Source: Leptothrix discophora (lineage in GTDB: Bacteria; Pseudomonadota; Gammaproteobacteria; Burkholderiales; Burkholderiaceae_C). Taken from it: a stretch of 64,000 nt of DNA. The notes under the pieces are model-generated. The model was not told the origin of the DNA and did not search any database. It was given only the letters and a program-made list of their open reading frames with translations. The stretch spans positions 62,001 through 126,000 of the forward strand of contig NZ_JAUZEE010000007.1 in NCBI RefSeq assembly GCF_030705305.1, in the 5' to 3' direction. A program made the translations under genes and the position numbers. Below are positions 9,241 to 18,526 of the stretch, one piece after another. Each line of letters starts with the position of its first letter. Positions within the stretch are counted from its first letter, which is position 1.

Positions 9241-10455
9241 TCAGGCGCCCTGCGTGGTGGCCGCTGCGGGCTGCGCCACGGGGCGCTGGCGCAGCACGCC
9301 GCTGACGGCAAGGCTCAGCAGCACCATCGGCAGACCGAGGCCAAAGCTCCAGCGGATGCCGATGTGCTCGGCGACGAAGCCCAGCAGCGGCGGCGCGAGC
9401 ATGAAGCTCACGAAGGCGATCTGGGCCAGTGCCGCGACGTTGACGGCAGCGGATCGGTCGGTGCGCTGCGCCGCGGCCGACATGGCCAGCGGGAACAGCA
9501 CGCTGGTGCCGACGCCCATCAGGCCGAAGCCGATCAGTGCCTGCGCCGGATGGGCGGCGGTCACGACCAGCACGTTGCCGAGTCCGAGCAGCGTGAGCAT
9601 CAGCCGGGCCACCTTCATCGGGCTGTGACGCTCGACGTGGCGGTCGGCGAGGTAGCGCGTCACCGCCTGCGTGAAGGCGCCGATCGCCACCGCCGCCGCG
9701 CCGACCCACGGGGCGGCCTGAAAGACGTCGCGCATGAAGATCGCCGACCAGTCGAAGCCGGCGCCTTCGAGCACCAGCGCCGACAGCGACAGCGCGACCA
9801 GCACGAGGATGGCGCCGGTCGGCCGGGAGAACAGCGGCGCCGGCCCGTCGCTGGCGGCGACTGCGGCGGCGCGGTGCGGCGCAGCCTCGAAACGGCCCAT
9901 CAGCAGCACGGTCATGAGCAGCGACAGCGGCACCATGCCGGCGAGCTGCCATTGCGGGCTCAGGCCGACGCGGGCGGCCAGCGCGCCCAGCAGGCCGGCA
10001 CCGAAGAAGCCGAAGCTCCAGAAGGCATGGGCGCGGTTCATGATGCGCCGGCCTTCCTGGTGCTCGACGCGGTCGGCCTCCAGGTTGACGACCACCTCGA
10101 TCGCACCGATGAAGAGGCCGGCCGGGAACAGGCACAGGAACAGCCCGAGCGTGCCGCTGGCGTGCGAGGCGACCGCGTAGAAGACCGGCAGCAGCGGCGG
10201 CACGATCAGCAGCATGCGGCGGTGCCCGATGCGCTCGATCAGCCGGCCGGCGAAGGTCAGCGAGACCAGCGTGCCCATCGCCGCGCCGATCAGGCCCATG
10301 CCGAGCTGGCCCTCGGTCACGCCCATCATCCCCTGCAGCTCGCCCAGGCGCGGGAAGAAGCCGCCGAAGCCGAAGGCATAAAGGAAGAAACCGGCGAAGA
10401 CGCGGCGGTGCGCGGGCAGCTCGAGCCCGAGGCGGCGGATCAGGGAGGTGGACAA
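9241..10455 (-). CDS. MFS transporter (YbjJ/FucP-like)
   Basis: This MFS permease has about 404 residues and twelve hydrophobic segments. The N-terminal half carries FAGRLIERIGHRRMLL, a motif-A region, and the first segment FAGFFLYAFGFGGFFPRLGELQ is typical of fucose-permease-like and YbjJ-like proteins. The substrate is unknown. The start is uncertain: a TTG at 10455 with CGGAG 10 nt upstream is preferred, because the residues before it look like out-of-family Arg-rich sequence. It is followed 25 bp later by a second MFS gene. The two proteins show only limited identity by eye, so a recent duplication is unlikely. Confidence 0.78.
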   Translation of the reverse strand: MSTSLIRRLGLELPAHRRVFAGFFLYAFGFGGFFPRLGELQGMMGVTEGQLGMGLIGAAMGTLVSLTFAGRLIERIGHRRMLLIVPPLLPVFYAVASHASGTLGLFLCLFPAGLFIGAIEVVVNLEADRVEHQEGRRIMNRAHAFWSFGFFGAGLLGALAARVGLSPQWQLAGMVPLSLLMTVLLMGRFEAAPHRAAAVAASDGPAPLFSRPTGAILVLVALSLSALVLEGAGFDWSAIFMRDVFQAAPWVGAAAVAIGAFTQAVTRYLADRHVERHSPMKVARLMLTLLGLGNVLVVTAAHPAQALIGFGLMGVGTSVLFPLAMSAAAQRTDRSAAVNVAALAQIAFVSFMLAPPLLGFVAEHIGIRWSFGLGLPMVLLSLAVSGVLRQRPVAQPAAATTQGA

Positions 10456-10584
10456 GCGGCGGCTCCGGAGGCGGGAGATGGGGGCGGACGTTCTGGGCGG
10501 CCGCGCAGTATGCGTTGCAGCCCTTGATCGCGTGCGACAGGCGGGTACACGACGGCGGCGCGTGCGCCGCACCACGGTCCGGGC

Positions 10585-11673
<1,089 letters not shown>

Positions 11674-11680
11674 GGGTCGG

Positions 11681-13549
11681 TCAATGTCCGGTGACGAGCA
11701 CGTCGCGCGCGCCGGCGGCAGGTTCGGCGCCGCGCTGGCGCCGGCCGATGCGGGTCTCGCCGGTCAGCGCCTGCACGGCCAGCAGCACCGCCAGCATGAA
11801 CACGATCAGCACCGTCGAGTAGGCGATGGCCAGCGGGTACTCGCCGGCCTCGACGCGGCCGATGATGTAGACGGTCGCCAGGTTGTATTTCGCCGTGACC
11901 AGGAAGATCACCGCGCTGACCGCCGTCATCGCATGCGTGAAGCTGAAGACCAGCGTGGTCACGATGGCCGGCCGCAGCAGCGGCAGCACGACCCGGCGCA
12001 GCGTCTGCAGCGTGCCGGCCCGCAGCGTCGACGAGGCCTCGTCGAGCGAACGGTCGATCTGCGCCAGTGCCGCGACGCCCGCCCGCACGCCCACCGGCAT
12101 GTTGCGGAACACGAAGCAGATCACCAGGATCGCCAGTCCGCCGGTCAGCTCCAGCGGCGGCACGTTGAAGGCGACGATGTAGGCCACGCCGATCACCGTG
12201 CCCGGCACCGCGAAGGCGACCAGCGTCATGAACTCGAAGATGCCGCGCCCGGCGTAGCGGTGGCGCGTGATCACGTAGGCCGACAGCAGACCGACAAGGG
12301 CCGTCAGCGGCGCGGAGATCCCGGCCACCATCACGGTGGTGAAGAAGCTGTCCCAGGCCGAGCCGCTGAACAGCAGGCCGTGCGGCCCCCAGTCGATGCC
12401 GAAGCCTGCGCCCAGGTGCTTGAGCGACAGCGCCATGTCGCCGCGGCCGATGTCCTTGACGAAGCCGCCGACCGCGATCACCGCATAGCAGGCCAGCGTG
12501 AAGCCGATCCACAGCCAGGACAGGCCGACACAGCCGAGCCGCAGCGCGTCGGGCAGCACGGCGGGCAGGCCGCTGTCGCCCTTGCCGGTGACGCTGACGT
12601 AGCTCGCGCGACCGAGCCAGCGCTGTTGCAGCGCGAAGGCCGCCAGCGTGAAGACCAGCAGCACGGCGGCCAGCACGGCGGCCCGGCCCGGGTCGAGCTG
12701 CGCGCCGGCGACGGCGAAGAAGATCTTGGTCGACAGCACCTCGTAGTTGCCGGCCAGCACGATCGGGTTGGCGAAGTCGGCCATGCTCTCGACGAAGCCG
12801 AGCAGGAAGGCGTTGGCCAGCGCCGGCCGCAGCAGCGGCCAGGTGACGGTGCGCATGACGCGCCAGCGCGAGGCCCGCAGCGTCTGGGCCGCCTCTTCCA
12901 GCGACGGGCTGATGGCCGCCAGCGCGGCGTGCAGCATCATGAAGGCGATGGGCGTGAAGCTCAGCAGCTGAGCCAGCGTCACGCCGGTCAGGCCGTAGAT
13001 CCAGCGCGAGCGCGGGATCTCGAAGACGCTCGACAGCCAGCCCGTCACCAGCCCGGTGCGGCCGAACAGCACCACCAGGGCCAGCGCGATCACGAACGGC
13101 GGCGTGACGATCGGCAGCACCGCCATCAGCCGGAACAGCGCGCCCTGCCGGCGCTGCGCCTCCGGGTCGCGGTGCCCGCGCTGTGCGGCCAGCGCCAGCA
13201 CCAGGCCGAGCAGCGTTGACAGCAGTCCGACGATCGTCGCCAGCACGATCGAGTTGATCGCGACGCCGCAGTGCGCGCCCTCCCCGGCCAGGCAACCCAG
13301 CCCCCAGATGTCCGGGGCGGCCAGGCGCTGCAGCACGACCCACGGCGCGAAGGCGCCGGCATCGTCGAACAACGCCGCGCCGAGCGAGCGGCCGACCGGG
13401 TAGAAGATGAACAGCAGCAGCAGCGTGGCGATCAGCACCACGAGGGTCGCCACCGTGCGGTCGGCGCCGAAGGCACCGCGCCGCGCCAGCCACTGGGCCA
13501 GCAAGAGCGCGGCGACGACGACCAGCGCCAGGGTCAGCGCGGTCGTCAT
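11681..13549 (-). CDS. ABC importer permease, two fused domains (FbpB/AfuB type)
   Basis: The inner-membrane permease has 622 residues and two binding-protein-dependent transport domains in one chain, as in FbpB and AfuB. Each half has about six membrane segments and an EAA-like loop contacting the ATPase: SLEEAAQTLRASRWRVMRTVTWPLLRPAL in the first half and SLDEASSTLRAGTLQTLRRVVLPLLRPAI in the second. The first-half segment MAVLPIVTPPFVIALALVVLFG and the second-half FVFRNMPVGVRAGVAAL are also family-like. It lies 31 bp after the binding-protein gene and 7 bp before the ATPase gene. Confidence 0.9.
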   Translation of the reverse strand: MTTALTLALVVVAALLLAQWLARRGAFGADRTVATLVVLIATLLLLFIFYPVGRSLGAALFDDAGAFAPWVVLQRLAAPDIWGLGCLAGEGAHCGVAINSIVLATIVGLLSTLLGLVLALAAQRGHRDPEAQRRQGALFRLMAVLPIVTPPFVIALALVVLFGRTGLVTGWLSSVFEIPRSRWIYGLTGVTLAQLLSFTPIAFMMLHAALAAISPSLEEAAQTLRASRWRVMRTVTWPLLRPALANAFLLGFVESMADFANPIVLAGNYEVLSTKIFFAVAGAQLDPGRAAVLAAVLLVFTLAAFALQQRWLGRASYVSVTGKGDSGLPAVLPDALRLGCVGLSWLWIGFTLACYAVIAVGGFVKDIGRGDMALSLKHLGAGFGIDWGPHGLLFSGSAWDSFFTTVMVAGISAPLTALVGLLSAYVITRHRYAGRGIFEFMTLVAFAVPGTVIGVAYIVAFNVPPLELTGGLAILVICFVFRNMPVGVRAGVAALAQIDRSLDEASSTLRAGTLQTLRRVVLPLLRPAIVTTLVFSFTHAMTAVSAVIFLVTAKYNLATVYIIGRVEAGEYPLAIAYSTVLIVFMLAVLLAVQALTGETRIGRRQRGAEPAAGARDVLVTGH

Positions 13550-13580
13550 GCGGCGCGCGGCTTCGTCGTCGTCATCCAGC

Positions 13581-14639
13581 TCACTTCGGCTGGTTGCCGA
13601 CCTCGGCGTCCCACTTGGCCAGCAGGCGCTTGCGCTCGGCCGAGGAGCCGTACTTGGCGAAGTTGTAGTCGATCAGCTTGATCTCGCTGAGCTTGGGCGC
13701 CGCTGCCGGCACGGTCGCCTTCTTGTTGGACGGCACCTGGTAGCTCACGCCGGCGGTCGCGCCGATCGCCTGGGCCTCGGGCGTCAGGGCCCAGTCGTAC
13801 CACTTGCGCGCGTTGGCCAGGTTCTTCGCGCCCTTGATGATCGACATGCTGCCGATCTCGTAGCCGGTGCCCTCGCAGGGCGACACGATCTTGACCGGTG
13901 CGCCGCCCAGCGCCTGCACCACCGCGTCATGCTGGAACGTGATGCCGATCAGCGACTCGCCGGTGGCCACCGCGCGGGCCGGCGCGGCACCGCTCTTGGT
14001 GTACTGGTTGACGTTCTTGTGCAGCGCCTTCATCCACGCGAAGGCCTTGTCCTCGCCCATGATCTGGACCATCGTCGCCAGCATGGTGTACGAGGTGCCC
14101 GAGGAGTTCGGGTTGGCCACCTGGATCTCGTCCTTGTAGATGGGCTTGACCAGGTCGGCCCAGCACTTCGGCTCGGGCAGCTTGCGCTTCTTCAGCTCGT
14201 CGGCGTTGTAGCTGAAGCCCAGCGCGCCAGCGTAGATGCCGACGGTGCGGAACTGCGCCGAGCGGGCCTGGCGCACGGCCCAGTCCTGCAGGCTGTCGAG
14301 GCTGGTCTTCGAGACATAGGGATCGGTCAGGCCTTCCTCGGCCGCCTGAAGGTGCGGGTCGCCGGTGCCGCCCCACCAGACGTCGCCACGCGGGTTGGCG
14401 GACTCGGCCTTGATCTGGGCATAGAACTCGCCAGAGCTCTTGCGCGTCATCGAGACCTTGATGCCGGTGGTCTTCTCAAAGGCCGCGACCATCGGCCGGC
14501 ACCATTCCTCCTGCACCGTGCAGTAGACGGTCAGCTCGCCCTGGGCCGACGCGATGGACGGCGCGGCGAGCGCAACGGCGGCGCCGGCCAGCGCCAGCCA
14601 GCGGCGCAGCGGCAGGAAGGGGGTGTTCGACAGCTTCAT
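13581..14639 (-). CDS. Periplasmic solute-binding protein (FbpA/AfuA-like)
   Basis: This is an extracellular solute-binding protein of the iron(III)/hexose-phosphate group, 352 residues. The signal peptide covers residues 1 to about 32, ending SIASAQ. Family blocks include GELTVYCTVQEEWCRPMVAAFEK, DVWWGGTGDP near 86-95 and LGFSYNADELKKRKLPEP near 140-157. The adjacent tyrosine pair that binds iron in FbpA is not seen; the matching segment reads GITFQHDAVV (His237-Asp238). As far as I recall, AfuA-type proteins use a His-Asp pair for sugar phosphates. A good AGGAG precedes the ATG. The gene sits between the phosphatase and permease genes of one operon. Confidence 0.85.
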   Translation of the reverse strand: MKLSNTPFLPLRRWLALAGAAVALAAPSIASAQGELTVYCTVQEEWCRPMVAAFEKTTGIKVSMTRKSSGEFYAQIKAESANPRGDVWWGGTGDPHLQAAEEGLTDPYVSKTSLDSLQDWAVRQARSAQFRTVGIYAGALGFSYNADELKKRKLPEPKCWADLVKPIYKDEIQVANPNSSGTSYTMLATMVQIMGEDKAFAWMKALHKNVNQYTKSGAAPARAVATGESLIGITFQHDAVVQALGGAPVKIVSPCEGTGYEIGSMSIIKGAKNLANARKWYDWALTPEAQAIGATAGVSYQVPSNKKATVPAAAPKLSEIKLIDYNFAKYGSSAERKRLLAKWDAEVGNQPK

Positions 14640-14690
14640 GGTTGTTCTCCTGATGTGGTGACAGCTGACTCGGGCCGGTCGGCCGAGGCT

Positions 14691-15482
14691 TCAGCGATGC
14701 CGCAGCGGCGCGATGGCGAGGACCCGCTCCAGCTCGGCGGCCAGCGCATGGCTGGTGGCGACCAGCACGTTGCCCTCGCGCAGGCCGGCGCCATCGGCGC
14801 TGAAGAAGTCGTTGCAATGGCCGCCCGCCTCCTCGACCAGCAGCACGCCGGCGGCGCAGTCCCAGGCGTTGATGTGCAGCTCGGCATAGGCCTCGATGCG
14901 GCCGGCGGCAACGTCGACCAGACCCAGCGCGCCCGAGCCGGCACGGCGCATCGCGCAGCCGGCGTGCATCACGCGCGAGACCATCGCCAGGTAGTCCTCG
15001 GTCGAACGGCGCAGCGACCAGCCGCATTCCACCGTGGCCGCGCCCAGCGTGTCGCAGGCGCTGACCGCCAGGCGCCGGTCGGGCTGGCCGGCCTCGCTCA
15101 GCCAGGCCCCGCCGCCACGCTGCGCCAGGTAGAGCCGGTCGTGGCTGGGGTCGTGGATGGCACCCGCCACCGGCTGGCCGCCCTCCAGGTAGCCGATCGA
15201 GACGCAGTAGTGCGCGATGCCGCGGGCGTAGTTCGCGGTGCCGTCGATCGGGTCGATGATCCAGATCCGTTCGCCGGGCTCGCCGCCGTCCTCCTCGCCG
15301 ATCACGGCATCGTTGGGATAGGCCGCCGCGATGGCGGCGCGCACGTGGCGCTCGACCCGGCCGTCCATCTCGGTCAGCACGTCGTGACGGCCCTTGAGCG
15401 AGGCCGCCGAGCTGCCGAAGCCGGTGTGCGCAAGCGCCCCGGCTTCGCGGACAAGTTGCCGGAGAAAGTCGAGGCGATTCAT
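14691..15482 (-). CDS. Inositol-monophosphatase-family phosphatase
   Basis: This Mg2+-dependent phosphatase of the IMPase/SuhB/CysQ superfamily has 263 residues. The metal-binding motifs are intact: GEED at 62-65, WIIDPIDGT at 74-82 and INAWDCAAG near 204-212. It is the first gene of the ABC importer operon, 51 bp before the binding-protein gene. Substrates in this superfamily include inositol phosphate, fructose bisphosphate, histidinol phosphate and PAP, and the exact one cannot be read from the sequence. The operon position suggests that it dephosphorylates an imported organophosphate. Confidence 0.88.
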   Translation of the reverse strand: MNRLDFLRQLVREAGALAHTGFGSSAASLKGRHDVLTEMDGRVERHVRAAIAAAYPNDAVIGEEDGGEPGERIWIIDPIDGTANYARGIAHYCVSIGYLEGGQPVAGAIHDPSHDRLYLAQRGGGAWLSEAGQPDRRLAVSACDTLGAATVECGWSLRRSTEDYLAMVSRVMHAGCAMRRAGSGALGLVDVAAGRIEAYAELHINAWDCAAGVLLVEEAGGHCNDFFSADGAGLREGNVLVATSHALAAELERVLAIAPLRHR

Positions 15483-15714
15483 GCGGCGCCCCCGGGCTTG
15501 TCATCGGGCCATGCTAGCGGTCGAAACCAAGCGTCACGGCACGGCCCTCACCCGGACTTTCCCGCAACGCCCCAAAGCCATCACGGCCTTGGCAGGGTGG
15601 TTTGTCGGCCCGAGCGGTGCGGCGTACAACGGCTTGCACGCGTGGCAGGCCCGGTCCGGGTGGGCCGCTCAGGTCCCGCCGCGCCGGCCTTGACGCTCAT
15701 CCGAGGAGTCCGAC

Positions 15715-16230
15715 ATGCGCAGACGCATCTATTGGCTGGTGCCCGACCTGGCAAGTGCCCGCCGCACCATGGACGACCTGCTGCTCGCCCGCATCGGCGA
15801 GTCGCACATCCACTTCATCGCCCGCGATGGCGCCGAGCTGACCGGCCTGCACGCGGCCAACCTTCTGCAAAGCTCGGACATCGTGCGCGCGGCGCAGTCC
15901 GGCCTGGTGATCGGCGGCGCGGTCGGCATGCTGTGCGGCGTCGGGCTGGCGCTGCTCGGGCCGCTGCTGGACAGCACGCCGCAGTGGGGCCTGGTCGGCG
16001 CGCTGGCGATCGCCGGCGGCCTGTTCGGGGCCTGGTCGGCCAGCATGATCGGCGCGTCCACGCCCAGCCACCGGCTGCTGCGCTTCATGCCGGCGATCGA
16101 GCGCGGCGACTACCTGCTGATGATCGACGTGCCGCGTGGCCGGGTCGACGAGATCGAGGACCGCCTCGCCGCGCTGCACCCGGAGGCGCATCTCGAAGGG
16201 GTCGAGCCGGGCATCCCGGCCTTCCCCTGA
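15715..16230 (+). CDS. DUF1269-type membrane protein
   Basis: This is a small conserved membrane protein of 171 residues. A soluble N-terminal part (RRRIYWLVPDLASARRTMDDLLLARIGESHIHFIA) is followed by two glycine-rich membrane segments near 64-83 and 92-109. The C-terminal part is a second soluble region with a ferredoxin-like pattern (GDYLLMIDVPRGRVDEIEDRL). This matches the DUF1269 family, whose function is unknown. GAGGAG upstream of the ATG supports the start. The 230 bp upstream, shared with the divergent phosphatase gene, show no convincing promoter. Confidence 0.72.
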   Translation: MRRRIYWLVPDLASARRTMDDLLLARIGESHIHFIARDGAELTGLHAANLLQSSDIVRAAQSGLVIGGAVGMLCGVGLALLGPLLDSTPQWGLVGALAIAGGLFGAWSASMIGASTPSHRLLRFMPAIERGDYLLMIDVPRGRVDEIEDRLAALHPEAHLEGVEPGIPAFP

Positions 16231-16255
16231 ACGCCTGGACGGCCGAGTCCGCCGT

Positions 16256-17470
16256 TCAGCCCGGGATGATCCCGTAGAAGCGCTCCGGCTGGAGCTTGGG
16301 CAGTTGTGCGGCCCGGGCCGGGTCGAGCGGACCGGCGATGCCGAACTCGGCCTGCGCCGTGTCGCGCGGCGTGGTCGACAGCGACGGGTTGCCGCGTGCG
16401 TCGCTGATCGCCGCTGCCTTGGGCGCCGGGCCTTGTGCGGCACGGCGCGTCACCACCGCCGTCTCGCCGCTCTTGAGGGTGACCAGGTCGCCCGGTGGGT
16501 AGATGCCGATCGAGCGGATCAGCGCCTGCGACAGCGCCTTGCCCTGCGCGTCGACCTGCTCGGCCTGGTAGAGCTGGCGCGCCGCCACCTGCGGCGCCAA
16601 CGCCGCGCGCTGCGCCCGCGGGCTGATCTTGGCCATGTAGACATCGGCGGCGCGCAGCAGCCGGGCCGCCTCGGTCGGCTCGGCCACGCCCTGCGGATAG
16701 CCGCCGCCGCCGGGCTCCTCGTGGTGCATCAGCACGGCGTCGAGCCATTCCTCGTCGTCGACGCCACAGCGCCGCAGCAGCTCGACCGACAGCTTCGGAT
16801 GCAGCCGGATCGCCTCGCGCTGGCGCGTGTTCGGCGGATCGGCCTGTTCGGCCAGCACCGCCTGCAGTTCGAGCATCGACACGTTCATCGTCAGCGCCGC
16901 GCAGACGATGCGCCGCTGGCGCTCGACCGGCCAGCCCAGCGCCCGGCTGGTCAGCAGGCAGATCACCGCGACGTGCAGCGCGTGGGTCAGCGCGTACAGC
17001 GCGAATCGGCGGTCGTCGCGCCGCACCGCGAGGTAGAGCGCGACATCCGGGTCGCGGTCGACCAGCGCGATGCAGGCGTCGGCATGGGCCTCCAGCTCGG
17101 GCTTCAGCTCCCGGAACTTCGGCACCCGGCGCAGCAGCGCGTCGTAGTCCCAGACCTGCTGCTCCCAGCGGTCGAACAGCGTCGGGTGACGCGCGCTGGG
17201 CACCTTGCCGGCGCCGGTCGCCGCGGCGGCAGCCCGCTCGCCGCGCAGCCGCTTGACCTGGGCGTACTCGACCCAGGCGCCGCGCTCGTTGAGCATGTCG
17301 AACTGGCGTTCGGTCAGCACGCTCTGGCCCTGCGCCAGCAGCAGCCGGGCCTGCGCGTCCAGCACCCGGAAGGGCAAGGCCAGGCCCAGGTGGATCAGGT
17401 CGCGGACCTGGTCCAGCGGAACCCGCTCGGCGGGCGGCACGTCGGAAGCATGGTTGGGGTCTGCACTCAT
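16256..17470 (-). CDS. HD-GYP-like protein with degenerate HD motif
   Basis: HD-GYP proteins hydrolyse cyclic di-GMP. This 404-residue protein has the HD-GYP fold region at about 165-310, with the GYP part HHEEPGGGGYPQG near 252-264. At the place of the catalytic HD (usually LLHDIGK) it reads LTMNVSM near 197, so both metal-binding residues are missing. The phosphodiesterase activity is therefore doubtful, and a sensor or adaptor role is possible. The N-terminal 160 residues and the last 80, with a small beta-rich region (GDLVTLKSGETAVVTRR), have no certain assignment. The ATG at 17470 is the only good start. Confidence 0.75.
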   Translation of the reverse strand: MSADPNHASDVPPAERVPLDQVRDLIHLGLALPFRVLDAQARLLLAQGQSVLTERQFDMLNERGAWVEYAQVKRLRGERAAAAATGAGKVPSARHPTLFDRWEQQVWDYDALLRRVPKFRELKPELEAHADACIALVDRDPDVALYLAVRRDDRRFALYALTHALHVAVICLLTSRALGWPVERQRRIVCAALTMNVSMLELQAVLAEQADPPNTRQREAIRLHPKLSVELLRRCGVDDEEWLDAVLMHHEEPGGGGYPQGVAEPTEAARLLRAADVYMAKISPRAQRAALAPQVAARQLYQAEQVDAQGKALSQALIRSIGIYPPGDLVTLKSGETAVVTRRAAQGPAPKAAAISDARGNPSLSTTPRDTAQAEFGIAGPLDPARAAQLPKLQPERFYGIIPG

Positions 17471-17644
17471 GAGCGTCGTCTTCCTTCACCGGACCGGCTT
17501 GCAGTCTCGCACCGCGACCCGCCCGCCGCGAGCGCCTCGCACGCCGTCCGCCCCAGCACCCCCGCACACCGGTCGACGGCGGACCCGCAACGCGCAGATC
17601 GGGCCCGGATCTGCGACATCTAGAGTTCCGTCACTAGACTTTGC

Positions 17645-17717
17645 TGCAGCGCAGCAAAACGCTTGCAGCTGTCACGGTCGACCCCTATAGTCCGTTCCAT
17701 GTTGCAGTGCAGCAAAG
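17645..17717 (+). promoter_or_regulatory. Operator-like repeats flanking the phaP promoter
   Basis: Two direct repeats, TGCAGCGCAGCAAAA at 17645-17659 and TGCAGTGCAGCAAAG at 17703-17717, agree at 13 of 15 positions. One lies just upstream of the -35 hexamer and the other a few bases after the expected transcription start. Each also has dyad character (TTGCTGC..GCAGCAA). PhaR repressors bind GC-rich sites of this kind upstream of phasin genes, so a PhaR operator pair is the best guess. Confidence 0.55.
17663..17691 (+). promoter_or_regulatory. Sigma-70 promoter of the phasin gene
   Basis: TTGCAG (17663-17668) and TATAGT (17686-17691) are separated by exactly 17 bp. Each hexamer differs from the sigma-70 consensus at two positions. 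The start of transcription should fall near 17698, about 66 bp before the phasin ATG. It is the best-formed promoter in the window, in keeping with the high expression of phasins. Confidence 0.75.
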
Positions 17718-17763
17718 CACCGCAGACGATCCACCCGATCAACCAACCGCCCGGAGTCACACC

Positions 17764-18327
17764 ATGACCATCTCGCCCGAACAGATCGCCGCCGCCAACA
17801 AGGCCGCCCTCGACAACCTCGTCACGCTGACCCAGCAAGCCTTCAAGGGCATCGAGCAGCTCGTCGAACTCAACATGCAGGCTGCCCGCAGCTCGCTGGA
17901 CGACACCGCCGAGAAGGCCAAGGCCGCCCTGGGCGCCAAGGACCCGCAGGAATTCGTCAGCCTGCAAGCCAGCCTGATCCAGCCGGCCCAGGAAAAGGCC
18001 GTGGCCTACGGCCGCCAGGTCGCCGACATCGCCGCCGCCACTCAAGCCGAAGTGACCAAGCTGGCCGAAGCCCAGGTCAAGGCTGCGCAGGACCAGTTCC
18101 AGTCGCTGGTCGAAGCCGCCACCAAGCAGGCCCCGGCCGGCAGCGAGAGCGCCGTGGCCGCCGTCAAGACCGCGATCGCCAACGCGACCGCCGCCTACGA
18201 CACCGTCCAGAAGGCCGCCAAGCAGGCCGCCTCGGCCGCCGAAGCCAACTTCAAGCAGCTGAGCGCCACCGCCGAGTCGACCGCCAAGGCCGCCGCCGAA
18301 GCTGTCAAGAAGACCACCAAGCGCTGA
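17764..18327 (+). CDS. phaP: Phasin
   Basis: Phasins coat polyhydroxyalkanoate granules and control their number and size. The protein has 187 residues, is almost entirely helical and is rich in Ala, Lys, Glu and Gln. It starts MTISPEQIAAANKAALDNLVTLTQQAFKGIEQLVELNMQ, the family signature, and ends in an Ala/Lys-rich tail, ...AAAEAVKKTTKR. The start is the ATG at 17764 with GGAG 8 nt upstream; the open frame before it overlaps the promoter and is not coding. The gene stands alone with its own promoter and terminator. PHA synthase genes are not in the window. Confidence 0.94.
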   Translation: MTISPEQIAAANKAALDNLVTLTQQAFKGIEQLVELNMQAARSSLDDTAEKAKAALGAKDPQEFVSLQASLIQPAQEKAVAYGRQVADIAAATQAEVTKLAEAQVKAAQDQFQSLVEAATKQAPAGSESAVAAVKTAIANATAAYDTVQKAAKQAASAAEANFKQLSATAESTAKAAAEAVKKTTKR

Positions 18328-18376
18328 TCCGGCGCGCCGTTCGCCCTCGGGCGAGCGACACCCGACCCGCTCGAAG

Positions 18377-18401
18377 AGCCCGGCCCCGGCCGGGCTTTTT
18401 T
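18377..18401 (+). terminator. Intrinsic terminator of phaP
   Basis: A GC stem AGCCCGG / CCGGGCT with a short C/G-rich loop is followed by six T, 50 bp after the phaP stop. Confidence 0.9.
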
Positions 18402-18526
18402 GCGTCTGGCCGAACCGCGCTTGAAGCGCGTCCGCCGACCAGCGCGATCGGTCGACGCGCGGCATCATCGCGCCCTCGCCGCCCGGACCGGAACACCCGC
18501 CGGGCGCATCCACGAGGAGACACCCG

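Noticed and set aside
7977-10455. The two adjacent MFS genes as a recent tandem duplication
   Set aside because: The proteins differ along their whole length by eye, including the first helices and central loops.
13581-14639. Naming the binding protein FbpA and the operon as iron transport
   Set aside because: The iron-ligand tyrosine pair is not visible and a phosphatase is linked, so the substrate is left open.
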